DNA of 64,000 nucleotides from Unio delphinus (Eukaryota > Mollusca > Bivalvia > Unionida > Unionidae). The notes beneath the pieces are model-generated. The model did no database searches and had not been told where the DNA came from. It saw nothing but the letters and a program-made list of their open reading frames with translations. The stretch lies in assembly GCA_029339505.1 (NCBI GenBank), contig JAQISU010000036.1, forward strand, positions 4,821,001 to 4,885,000, in the 5' to 3' direction. Positions 11,408 to 22,086 of this stretch are shown one piece after another (positions within the stretch are counted from its first letter, which is position 1; the number at the start of each line of letters is the position of its first letter). The position numbers were made by a program, and so were the translations under genes.

Positions 11408-12785
11408 AATACCTTTGGCCCAGGCAGTCGAAACGCGAGCGCAAACACGGCGAGAGAAATCCGCGTTTCATAAATTAATAGTCCCTGAATCGATCTCAGG
11501 AATTTCCCGTGATGATTTCAAACAAGAGCAAGATCGTGATGAGTCCATCAGAACAATTGTTGAGAAAATCACGTCCGGCGCGATTAAACATTGCAAGCGT
11601 GGGGGTAGCTCTAGATTCGTACGCAAGAACGGATTAATTCATAGGGAGTTTAGCGCTCGGGAGGGTAAGAAGTATTGGCAAGTGGTCGTACCCCAGAGAT
11701 ATAGATCTCAAGTACTTAGGGTGGCGCATGAGTCAAGCATCGCAGGACACCTAGGTAAGGCTAAGACCACTAGCAGGGTAGTCGCTGAATTCTACTGGCC
11801 AGGTGTTAATGGCGATGTCACACGGTTCTGTAGGTCGTGCGACGTATGTCAGAAAACCGTTTGTAAGGGAAGGGTCACAAGGGTGCCCTTAGGACAAATG
11901 CCATTAATAGATACACCGTTTAAAAGAGTGGCAGTAGATATTGTAGGACCAATACACCCGGTTACCGAAAGAAAGAATCGGTACATACTTACTCTGGTTG
12001 ACTACGCAACCAGATACCCTGAAGCCGTAGCGTTACCAACTATTGAAACGGAAAGGGTAGCTGAAGCATTAGTTGATATCTTCAGTAGGGTAGGGGTGCC
12101 AGAGGAAATCCTCACTGATTGTGGTGCCCAATTCACCTCTGACCTCATGGGTGAAATAAGTAGGCTGTTATCCATCAAACAGCTAAACACTACCCCATAC
12201 CATCCGATGTGCACTGGACTGGTAGAGAAGTTTAATGGTACCCTGAAAAGCATGCTGAGGAAGATGTGCGCGGAACGTCCGCAAGACTGGGACCGTTATT
12301 TAAACGCTGTTCTGTTCGCGTACCGTGAAGTACCGCAGGAAAGTTTAGGGTTCTCGCCCTTTGAACTGTTGTATGGTAGAACAGTTCGAGGCCCGATGCG
12401 GATACTACGCGAACTATGGACTGGTGATGTCGCGAACGAGGAAATAAAAACAACTTACCAGTACGTTTTAGATTTAAGAAACAAACTTGAGAGTACATGC
12501 CAGATGGCACGTGACGAATTGATTAAATCGGGGCGCAGATATGCCAAGTATTACAACCGCAGAGCGCGTAATAGGAAATTTCTTGTGGGAGATCAGGTGC
12601 TATTGCTTCTTCCAACGAGTTCGAATAAGCTATTAGTCCAGTGGAAAGGTCCATATGAAGTTAAAGAAGTAAAAGGTGACATGGACTATAAAATTGACAT
12701 GGACGGTAATGTAAAAACATTCCATGCGAACATGCTCAAGTTATACATCAAGAGACAGAGCGGCAATGTCAATAAGGGGAGTTGA
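11394..12785 (+). CDS. Ty3/gypsy integrase, copy 2
   Basis: A 463-residue integrase identical in translation to that at 7126-8517, with the HHCC zinc domain and D-D-35-E catalytic residues intact. It sits between the second partial gag and LTR3. Identity with copy 1 points to recent duplication or recombination rather than two old insertions. Confidence 0.9.
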   Translation: MADFKIPLAQAVETRAQTRREKSAFHKLIVPESISGISRDDFKQEQDRDESIRTIVEKITSGAIKHCKRGGSSRFVRKNGLIHREFSAREGKKYWQVVVPQRYRSQVLRVAHESSIAGHLGKAKTTSRVVAEFYWPGVNGDVTRFCRSCDVCQKTVCKGRVTRVPLGQMPLIDTPFKRVAVDIVGPIHPVTERKNRYILTLVDYATRYPEAVALPTIETERVAEALVDIFSRVGVPEEILTDCGAQFTSDLMGEISRLLSIKQLNTTPYHPMCTGLVEKFNGTLKSMLRKMCAERPQDWDRYLNAVLFAYREVPQESLGFSPFELLYGRTVRGPMRILRELWTGDVANEEIKTTYQYVLDLRNKLESTCQMARDELIKSGRRYAKYYNRRARNRKFLVGDQVLLLLPTSSNKLLVQWKGPYEVKEVKGDMDYKIDMDGNVKTFHANMLKLYIKRQSGNVNKGS

Positions 12786-12968
12786 AAATATAGGCGCAGA
12801 CTACTTGAGTAGGGCATGATGGGAAATTTGTATGAATTTGCCCAGTAATAAAATCCAGTTTGTAGTATAACCAGTGTAAATGTTGTAAGATATCATCAGT
12901 AGTTATTTTTCTTCTATTCTGTGTTAGTTTTAAAAATGTGTACATTTTTATTCTTAGGGGGAAGGTAT

Positions 12969-14700
12969 TGTCACAGAATTAGGCGAAATTTGAACTGATT
13001 TTTGTTGTACTTGAATTGCAAACGAAACTCACCATTTTCTTGATTACGTCGTACATGCATTACCTGGGGTGATTAAGTGGCGAGTAACGATTTGCATGTG
13101 CCAATTTGTAATTTACATGAAATCCGAAATACTCGTTTTACGTGGTGTACGGCAAGCTCGATGTGATTTATGTTCACCTATTGAGAGTATATAAGGCGAA
13201 CTATTTATCATAAATTTTTACGGGAACCCAAATATCTAATCGAAGGATAGATAACCTCGTCTTGCAAATCTCCAGCCAAAGGGGTGAGTGTTAAAATTAC
13301 ATTTCGTTTTATTGTGAATTTTATTCAGATTATCATTTCGTATAATGATGCCTTTATTGCAATGAACGTGGAATATTTGGAATTACTAGTCACTTTTAGA
13401 CTATAAATACAATATTGTAATCTACGTCTTAGATTATTTTTGAGACAACTATTATTAGTCTGGTTTTGTTTATTATAGCTGATTCAGTCTGATTCCAGCT
13501 GATTCCGTCGTTGATTCCGTCGTTGATTCCGTCGTTGATACCGTAGAAGTTCATCACTGATAGCGCATCTAATAACATCGTTGATACCGTCTCTGATACC
13601 GTAGCTGCTAACATAGTTGTTACATTGTTTCTGGTACCGTAGCTGCTAATAACATCGTTGATACCGTAGCTGCTAATAACATCGTTGATACCGTAGCTGC
13701 TAATAACATCGTTGATACCGTAGCTGCTAATAACATCGTTGATACCGTAGCTGCTAATAACATCGTTGATACCGTAGCTGTTAAACACATCTGATACCAT
13801 CTTTTGATAAACGTCTTTGATATCGTCTGATTTGTTGTGGGACATCTATTGTTTGTTCTGGAACATCTCTGTATAAATATCTGAATGTGATTGTGCCGTT
13901 AATTTGTGCAAACGGAATTGAAGTATCTGTCTGTGTGTCGAACTGTCTGTTCGTCAACATCTGTGTAACATGTAAATATCCGGAAAGCTAGAAGTCCGAG
14001 TGTCGGAGCTGTCTTAGAGTTGTAAAACGTCCGGGTCGACATCTAGGGGAGTGAGGAACCGTTGGTTCGGGTAGATGTTGTATGCTGTCTGAACGTATAA
14101 CTGTGGTGGATCCGTGTAGGGAAACGTCCGATAATAGTATTGGTCAACCCTCGGTTCTCGGGGAAACTGGGAGACGATTCAACTGTTGCTGAATCGTGCG
14201 GTTATACAGGGGAGACACATAGGTGTATTGAAATTGTAATATAATTTAATACATTGTTGTATTTGCATGCTTATGTCAGATCGCAATAATATTTCAAGTG
14301 ATCACATAGATATCAATAAAAGCTAGCAACTTGATTCAATACAAGTATATGATCGTGCTAGTTATCGCAATCCATCGTGCGATAGATAGTTTGTCGTTTG
14401 TGTTTATTTTTTTTCGTAAATCATTCTTGCATTTATTTAACTTTCGTAAAGGATTCTTGGATCTGTGTATAATCCAAGAGATCCCTTTACATCTGAGATT
14501 CCTTTTGTATTGTTATTTAATTTATTCATGTATTGTGAATGGTTGTGAGTGTAATTGTGGGTTGAGCGCGTGAGTTATTGTGTTAATACATCTGTATTTT
14601 TTTCATTTATAATTTATTACATAAATTTATATTTTCTTTCACAAATTGTGTTTGTATTGTTCATTTAATCCACCCTCCTCTCGGTAACAATTCTGTTACA
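12969..14700 (+). repeat. LTR3 of the tandem gypsy array
   Basis: 1732 bp, TGTCACAG...CTGTTACA, apparently identical to LTR2; followed without any spacer by the right copy of the 225-bp host duplication. Confidence 0.92.
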
Positions 14701-14925
14701 ACATATACCGTCCAGCAAGCGATATGTTGTTTGGATTAGTTCTGGTACTCCAAATCAACGTGTAAAAGTAATAGGTCTTTCTGAATATTAAATTAATGAT
14801 TAGTGTGATCTCATAAATTAAGAAAATGAACATAGTCTTAGTGAGTATCTTTCTTCTCTAACATCTGCAAGAAATTTGAATTTATTAAACAAATATGAAT
14901 ATTAGATGAAATTCGTTATAATGAT
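14701..14925. repeat. 225-bp host-sequence direct repeat, right copy
   Basis: Repeats 4208-4432 and then continues into unique sequence, so the original empty site can be read as this block followed by TAATCACTG. Confidence 0.9.
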
Positions 14926-15651
14926 TAATCACTGTATGATATACACTGTAATCGAACAAGTAGAAATACCATCAGGTATTAATTTCTTATAAATCAGATT
15001 TACCAACGTTTACAATATAAACTGTACGAACTAAGCTCATCAGTCAATGATAACAGTCTTTTTCGAAAATAATTCCACAGCGGCAAAAATATATTACTAG
15101 CAGATATTCTTCTTTACAACAATAATCAGTAAGGTGATTGTCGTCGTTTCTCGCCGATAATTTGAAATTTAACATCAACTTGACAGCCTTTGTGAGTGAC
15201 ATATCCGGAAGAATAATTCCAGTAATTTGAACTCCAACATACTTATTTTACAATTTAATCAAGTAATTACGACGACAAATGAACTAGGGACATATCATAC
15301 ACATCTTTACGTGTGCCTGTAACATATTACGATACAGAGTTAAATCCCGTAGTTGAGGTCATTCAGATCAGTAAGCGAGGTAACTACTGAATTAATCCAA
15401 CAAAACAACAGCATTATCTATCTTCAATAATTATGAAATTGTATGCAATAAATAATTACTCACAATATATCGTTCACCATGATTAAGGTCGATCACAAGA
15501 AACTTTTCGATTTATCCGTTGAGCATTTAGAATTTAAGACAGTGACAAATATACATGTTACTCCCCTTGACAAATATGTGAGATAACCATTTTTTGTTAC
15601 ATTAAATAATGTTTTTCGTTAGTCAAAAGTTGCTAATGATACCATCAAGAG

Positions 15652-15657
<6 letters not shown>

Positions 15658-15712
<55 letters not shown>
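15658..15712. repeat. (AT)n microsatellite
   Basis: About 55 bp of AT repeat. Confidence 0.95.
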
Positions 15713-15718
<6 letters not shown>

Positions 15719-16608
15719 GAAGTTTATGTGAATAGACATGATAAAACTAACCACATTTGTTTTTAAAAATATTATCACTCAGATAGCATTATCATACAGG
15801 ATTGAGAAATCTTATTCTACCGAATTTGATCCAAAGTACGCGGGTTTATGGCACACATCGCTAAACTCTTAAGCGCTGACATCCGTTCCTTCAGATTATT
15901 GCAGATAAAATGAGTCCTTCAGTTCACAAGAGTAATTATCATTTCCAACCCTTTCTACTCTAACAATTTTTTTTTCTCGCCATTGTGCGAATACAAACAT
16001 GCGCAATTCTAGACAGATATCATGGTGAATGTCACATGTAATTCATCATCAAATGTATAATCTTAGTATGGTACATAAAAGTAAAATGTGTTAATAGATA
16101 CTTGTTGTGGCTTCTTGAATTTTCTGTTACTGAATACTTATTGTGACCTGAATGCGTAGAATTATGTATATTATGATCCTCAAACGTATAAACAGAAACG
16201 TGCACAAAATAGGTTTCGAAAAACTAAACATAGTTAGACGGTAAATGTACGCATGCAACACACTCTCTCTCTGACTGTTGTAAAATATACTGTTTTGTAA
16301 TCAATACAGGGCTGTGTTCCAAAATAAAAGGAGCATTACAAAGAAATGAAGTACATTCTGCTTCTTGTTGACCATATCCATGTAACTTTAAAATTTAAAT
16401 CTGAGGGGGAAATAGAATCGTAACACAGTACACAGAGCAACAATAGGGTTTGATTTCACAATACAATACAAAAATTCTCTTGAGAACTCAATGATTTCAA
16501 AACCTATTAATCAAAATACAAAGAAATAATTCTCTTTTTCTATACATTTTGAACATAGAACATAGAAGAAAAAAACCTGAGAGGTGATTTGAGTCGGTTG
16601 CTTTTCTA

Positions 16609-16635
16609 ACACACACACACACACACATACACACA

Positions 16636-16692
<57 letters not shown>
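16609..16692. repeat. compound (AC)n(AT)n microsatellite
   Basis: AC repeat (about 16609-16636) followed by AT repeat (16639-16692). Confidence 0.95.
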
Positions 16693-16694
<2 letters not shown>

Positions 16695-17833
16695 TACATA
16701 CAAAATGGCAGAAATACATATAGCAAACACAGAACGTATGGGACATTTGGAAAAGGTCACTACTATTCAACAAGGAAGAGACTCCAACTAGAGACAGACC
16801 CTAGATTAGAAGAACAGCCCTTTTGAAAACATTAAGGAAACAAATAACCAATAAGAAATTTGCAAATAAATGTTTTTGGACAGAAATTCATTTACATAAC
16901 CGAAAACCAACACATCTCCGATAGACACACAAACACATAAAAACATTTTTTTTTATTTGGAGCAATGGGAGCGTGAACATCTATCTGATGCTTAAAAATG
17001 AAAAAAAGTAAAACTCAGTGACGTAGTGGAATGTACACACACACAGCTACTCGCACAGTTTATACTTAGAAAAACACGTCTAATAAGGACACTCAATTGA
17101 CCTCAATGTTCTCTTTAGTGGACATTTGTCCATATTTTTAGATGCTATAGTCACATATAGCAGACTCCTTTCTACACGTGTCTCATTTTGTTCCTTGTCT
17201 TAAGACGTCGTGGATTATGACTGATTATGTTTCCTATATGTGTCAAAATGTTAATATGTACTGCTTTAATATATCACTTGGTTTGTGCTCGTGTGTGTGC
17301 ATTAAAGCGTACGTGTGTTCGTTAATAATCCTTGTTGGATAATTTAACTTACGGATACAATGTGCGGAAACCTTGTTTTTTTCGCGCAGTTATCGAAAAT
17401 TTGTGTATTTGTATAAAATGTGTATTGGTTTGCATTCCCATATTTTTTCTTCCTACTTCTTTTCAATATGTATAGTTTATCTTTAGTGTTATAGCTATTT
17501 GAGTGAATCAATTTTGGTAGAGTCTATATTAGTGGAACAACAATACACATTTCGTATTAACAACGGCAGCAACAACAGTATCACTGTTAAAAGGATTTGA
17601 ATTGATTTTCCTTGAAACGTTTTATTTTACTAATTGACCATGTTGGTTTGGTATGTAAATCATGGATGTTTTGTTAATAATTCTTTCATGTTTTGCGCAA
17701 AACTTTTACCGATGAATCATGATCACTTACGCATGGATAACTTGGAAGATTTTCTAGCAATTGTTTAAAATTATTTTTATCTATAAAATAACAACTATTT
17801 TTTAAACTCTATTTTCGAATTTATTTCTTCCAG

Positions 17834-17950
17834 CTAATCCTTGCAGCTCATACCCATGTCAAAACAGAGGTGTCTGTCTCACACATGGTTATGATACTTA
17901 TAAATGTGATCGCACAGGTACAGAATTTTATGGCAAGAACTGGGAAACTC
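17834..17950 (+). pseudogene. cyclooxygenase-type EGF-like exon, degenerate
   Basis: A 117-bp exon on the plus strand with a clean acceptor (TTTCTTCCAG before 17834) and a consensus donor (GTAAGT from 17951), reading [15 protein letters not shown] and then a YKCD region. This matches the EGF domain found near the amino end of cyclooxygenases, which helps dimerisation at the membrane. Two expected EGF cysteines are replaced: one just after the CD pair (now Arg) and the last one (now Trp). The opened frame is intact but those losses should break two disulphides, hence the pseudoexon call. It faces opposite to the catalytic exons at 20-3387, so it cannot be in the same transcript without an inversion. 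A divergent but functional gene is possible. Confidence 0.6.
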
Positions 17951-18286
17951 GTAAGTAATAAAACATTTTGTTAAAAAAAATACATGGTTTAATATGTGAT
18001 GTATTATAATATAAATGTCAAACAATGCAATTTCAAATAATAATACAAGCTGCAGGGTTAAAATTGATAGAATGGGCTACTTCCGTCAGAAAATGAGCCT
18101 ACATTGGCTAATGTGACCGTACTTGTGAAAAAAAGGTTAATTCGCCGGTTAGATTCAGGACATTGTCATTTAAGAGCTATGCTTTGGTAAGTAACTGTCT
18201 TTTAAATCCATATGTATAGTGTTTCAGTCTTCTTGCGATTGTCGAATCGAGCGAAGGGTTGAGTTCACGCTTGCATTCCTTGTGTT

Positions 18287-18373
<87 letters not shown>
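18287..18373. repeat. (TA)n microsatellite
   Basis: About 87 bp, nearly pure TA. Confidence 0.95.
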
Positions 18374-18523
18374 CTTATTGTTAAGGGTATTTCATTTTGT
18401 CAGACATTTCGCCGTTCTTTATTGATAAAAGGTCAGACTCCTGTATTTGTTTGCATTTATCGTATTCAATCCCTGACACACGTGATCCCTTGCTGGATCC
18501 AGTGCATTTGAAAGGACTGTTAT

Positions 18524-18528
<5 letters not shown>

Positions 18529-18591
<63 letters not shown>
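18529..18591. repeat. (AT)n microsatellite
   Basis: About 63 bp of AT repeat. Confidence 0.95.
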
Positions 18592-18593
<2 letters not shown>

Positions 18594-19473
18594 TATAGCT
18601 AAGTTTTATATATTTGTAATCCTACCTTAGCAAATTACTATTGTAGAATGTGATTGCTTATCCAGCATCACACCATACTAAGCACACAGCTAAGCTTTAT
18701 CGGTGATAATGACATCGCCGTTTACAAAATATACCTTTGCATTTTCTTTATAATATTTAATTTACTTCGTAGCATTGATGATCATGTAGAGAAGGAGATG
18801 CTAAATTCAACTTATCCATCAAGACCTAGCTCATAATAAGATGAAGCAATAATTGTGTTATTACCACTTCCAGAGAGAAGTCGTTAACGCGGGATGATGT
18901 TTTACTGGCCTGTAGCGCAGAACTCGGTTACATTTATGTTATAAATATATATGAATCTATATTGCTTACGTTAAAGAGTTAAACTTTACAACCACGGATT
19001 TTGTCACAGCTTCAACGCAAAATTGAAACAATAGAAAATTAGTGGATGATGTGCAAAATGAAACTTAATTGTTTTTGCGTTTTGTTCATAAAATTAAATG
19101 TAAGGATGTTGATGAAATTCCTATAGTAATGTTCAAATTTATAGGAACTGCATGGAATAAATACGCAAGAAAACATATTTTTGCAAGATAGAATTAATGT
19201 GGTCCTATAAACAGATATGATATTCGACTCAAGATCAAAACCAGGAGCGTGCTCAGTACATTATATTGATGAAAGTATCATATGTATGATGTAACTGATA
19301 AAAATAATTTTTTTTTTGCCACATGATACTATCACAATATGTATACGTTAAAGAACGTAAATATACTCTTTAACTGTTATTGACGTTGCAATTAGTTATA
19401 AAGAAGCAGATTCATAATCAGAATTAAATAACAACTGAAGCTAATTCTGCTTTTGTGCGATTTATTTTATAAA

Positions 19474-19880
19474 TGGCCTATACGACTACCACTACAATTA
19501 CAGGTTGATCCTGACAAGTAAATTCTAGGAGCAGTATCATCTCTGATGAAAACACATACTGTCGAAATCAGATGAGGATATACTGCAATTCATCTTGATT
19601 ACGCAATTGTTGAAAGATGTAATTGAAAGCTTTTTGGGTCGTTACTTAGATATCACTATGCTACTGACAAAATTCACGATAAGAGAAGCTGCGAATGGGT
19701 TGATTGATCACCGAATGTGACAGATGCATTAAATATGAAATTACTATATAAAAAACGCCATATATCCCAATAATGTCATACAAACGGAACATACCAAAGA
19801 AACGAACTGATCTTTTTAGAAACCAGTAGTAGGTAATGTAACAGTACGATATTTACATTTGATGGATGTAATGTATTGCT
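19474..19880 (+). pseudogene. decayed Polinton integrase (core and start of tail)
   Basis: The plus-strand translation follows the integrase of the element at 42,671-58,006: a VDP motif (second catalytic Asp region), a HTVEIR / GYTAIH stretch, DYAIVER around the catalytic Glu, and later RYLH of the carboxyl domain. Stops interrupt it from 19519 onward and there are frameshifts, so it is dead. Homology stops in the carboxyl domain near 19880. It belongs to the same decayed element as the membrane-protein and penton remnants just downstream. Confidence 0.75.
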
Positions 19881-20004
19881 AAAATACCACTTAATTAAAT
19901 AATGAAATCTCTAGTCAACTTACAACAGTATAAATACAGTCAGGTGCATGAACTGGAAATCAGACAACCAATAGTGTTGAAGAGCATACAGCAAAAGTAA
20001 AACA

Positions 20005-20330
20005 ATATGGCAGCCATTTACTTCTCGTTGATTTAATTGTATATTCGGTGTCAGCTGTTATCGCTGCAACCGGTGTATTAGTATAACAAATAACAACATC
20101 ACTAGTGGTGGCACCTGCTGGTATTCTTAGCATCATTTAAGCAAATACAAACGTGTAGTCAGAATAAATTATTCGAGTACATAATACAAATACACAGAGT
20201 GACGTTAGAATATTCCAAGCTATTCTCGCTGATAGAATTTGGTCATACAGAAGGAATAATATCATATAGCGAGGTCACACAAATGAAAAAGATTTACGAG
20301 GGAGTATCGACTACGTATGATTTAAAAAAT
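20005..20330 (+). pseudogene. decayed Polinton membrane-protein gene
   Basis: The part at about 20196-20318 reads EYSKLFSLIEFGHTEGIISYSEV, matching the tail of the membrane protein at 55826-56471 (YSQLSSLI...IISESEF). Upstream, the hydrophobic segment is present but broken by stops. The order, membrane protein then penton, is the same as in the complete element. Confidence 0.65.
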
Positions 20331-20333
20331 AAA

Positions 20334-20366
<33 letters not shown>
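20330..20366. repeat. (AAT)n microsatellite
   Basis: About 37 bp of AAT repeat lying exactly between the membrane-protein and penton remnants. Confidence 0.9.
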
Positions 20367-20367
<1 letters not shown>

Positions 20368-20368
<1 letters not shown>

Positions 20369-20858
20369 TGGCTTCATCATCGCAAAAACTACTACAACAG
20401 ATTGTAGTCAATACAACTCTGCCAAAGACAACACTGATATCAATACGTTCTATTAAACCTGAATTTAGCGCAAACCTTCCAATAGCGTTTCCAGTATGGG
20501 AAATTGCTATTGTTCAGCTGCAGGTATATCATTGTTGGCAGAATATTAAGTCAAATTAATTTGCAAGAGAATAATCATATTGTATTTGCAAATAAGAATA
20601 CAGCTGATGGAACTCTTGACTGGAACATTTCTTATATTCCAACATGATGTAAACAAATTGAAAAAATACATGAAAAAATTCAGCGCATAATACAATTTTG
20701 CACGGGAAATGAATCAAAACTTGCTAGTACGGTCCACGAGTCAACTTCGTTGGCAGCGATAGAGATACAATCACCGGATTACGCCGTAGTTATCTACCAA
20801 ATCAGTGTTAGGATGTCCTGAAAATCAACTTGATTATACCTCCAGAACCTTCACAAGC
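20368..20858 (+). pseudogene. decayed Polinton penton (minor capsid) gene, 5' part
   Basis: From ATG 20368 the translation follows the amino half of the penton at 56278: LLQQIV, then SI..INPEF-like and VYH.W.NI motifs, then VFANKN.ADGT.DWN after a frameshift, then NESKL and the SALEI-like strand, ending near the Pro-rich PEP segment. Several stops and frameshifts. The carboxyl half is not seen. Confidence 0.75.
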
Positions 20859-20939
20859 TGATTTGTTCCATTTAAAATATAAATATTCACATTAAAGAAA
20901 AAGAAACAAACAATACACATTATCAACGATACGCGCTGA

Positions 20940-21595
20940 TATCATATGAGTAAGGATCCGGTCATACAAGGTTTTTCTTTTGTCCCGACTTTCTCTTTAT
21001 GAGAATCCTTCATTTGCTTTTGTGCCATTTCATAAAGATCCCTTTAGAATCAACATTAATTTTGGTCCGACATGCTTTGTTATTTGAATGAATGCTGTAT
21101 GAGGCACCCTTTATAATGTTTTAGTCATACAAGGCGTTTCTTATGGCCGGATATTCCAAATATTTTTTCTGAATGCCATATGTGGCATCGGAATCTCCCT
21201 TGACTTTGTCAATGCATATCGGTATCCTATTTTGTCGAATGCTACATGAGGTATCCTTGTATCCTTCCTCATTCAATTTAGAAATTGCGATCTAATTGTG
21301 GTTACTGGGGGGCAACACACATTCTTTCCTGAACATTCCTTCAGTTGATTTTCTAAATGAAACTAAATTTTAGAATATTCAGAAGCTTGTATATCCCATT
21401 CAATTTCATGCACACCTCGCTCGACTTGTAACAGAATAATGTTGTGGCATTATTCAAATATTGATACAAGACAATTTACCGCTCATATAAAAGACAGTAG
21501 TTCTGGTCATACGTGTGAAAAGACGATGTTCACCTGTCATATATGTAGTTGAAGTAAGGGTGTTGGATATGTGATCGCGCTAGTAATTATGTATC
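20940..21595. other. AT-rich DNA with a diverged short repeat
   Basis: A loosely conserved 20-bp motif of the form GAATGC..ATG.GG.ATC occurs three times at about 21095, 21171 and 21237. Otherwise nothing recognised. Confidence 0.35.
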
Positions 21596-21807
21596 CTAAT
21601 GTATTATTTGTAATTGTTCACGTACAAATCCACGTTGAGGAGCAGTTGAATCTAATATATAGATTGCAGTCTTACACGTAGATCTTAACACATTGGTAAT
21701 TGAATTTGCCTTAATATTCCAAATAGGAGCAATCGCACTTTTTGTAACACATTCAAGCTCACCCGGCGCATGCAAGTATCTTACGATAACATTACCTAAT
21801 AATGGGA
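21596..21807 (-). pseudogene. Polinton integrase carboxyl-terminal fragment, opposite orientation
   Basis: The minus strand reads LLGNVIVRYLHAPGELE, then a PIW segment, ILDSTAPQRGF and REQLQII, closely matching the tail of the integrase at 44156-45100. The homology is cut at 21807 where a SINE begins. The plus-strand integrase remnant at 19474-19880 ends in the same VRYLH region, so two integrase tails lie in opposite orientation about 1.7 kb apart: either two insertions or an inversion. Confidence 0.75.
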
Positions 21808-22086
21808 CCGCGCAGGTGGCATTATCGTTAGAGCTTCCGCTGCGGAAGCGGGATGTCGTGAGTTCGATACACGGCTGAGTCATAACAAAGACTTACAAAA
21901 ATGGCACTGACAGTTGCTTCTCTGGGCGCCCATCAATAAAAGGTTAGTGTTAGGACTGGTCAACATGGTGTTAGGATAATGTGACTGAGTGGGGCATCAT
22001 GCTACATGTTTGCGGCATGATGAATCAGTGCTATACATCACTATACATTGCCTTTCTGCAGACATCAAAGCGATATGACTGATTTG
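21806..22086 (+). mobile_element. tRNA-derived SINE
   Basis: Starts with a tRNA-like head: an A-box-like GGTGGC..TCGTTAGAGC and a B-box-like GAGTTCGATAC (about 21860-21870), the internal RNA polymerase III promoter. This is followed by a non-tRNA body (AAAGACTTACAAAAATGG) and a tail containing GGGGCATCATGC that I recognise from SINEs widespread in molluscs and some other invertebrates. It sits exactly at the end of the minus-strand integrase fragment. No clear target duplication was seen. Confidence 0.65.

Larger units (their letters stand above)
4433..14700 (+). mobile_element. tandem Ty3/gypsy LTR retrotransposon array (three LTRs, two internal regions)
   Basis: Order is LTR1 (4433-6164), internal (6165-8700), LTR2 (8701-10432), internal (10433-12968), LTR3 (12969-14700). 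LTRs are 1732 bp and run TGTCACAG...CTGTTACA. A primer-binding site complementary to tRNA-Leu follows the LTR and a polypurine tract precedes the next one. Each internal region is only 2536 bp and encodes a coiled-coil Gag amino part joined directly to an integrase; protease, reverse transcriptase and RNase H are missing, so mobilisation would need a helper. The coiled-coil Gag start and the integrase style resemble the mag-like branch of Ty3/gypsy common in invertebrates (inference). Both copies carry the same deletion and the same Gag stop, so the deleted form itself was copied. Confidence 0.92.
14926..17833. other. AT-rich DNA with microsatellites, no gene seen
   Basis: Holds an AT microsatellite (about 15658-15712) and a compound AC/AT microsatellite (16609-16692). 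No exon was recognised before the EGF exon at 17834. Confidence 0.4.
17951..19469. other. AT-rich DNA with microsatellites, no gene seen
   Basis: Contains TA repeats at about 18287-18373 and 18529-18591. I could not find a following cyclooxygenase exon on the plus strand. Confidence 0.4.

Noticed and set aside
21810..21880. A possible tRNA gene
   Set aside because: It has internal promoter-like boxes but no complete cloverleaf, and it continues into a SINE body.
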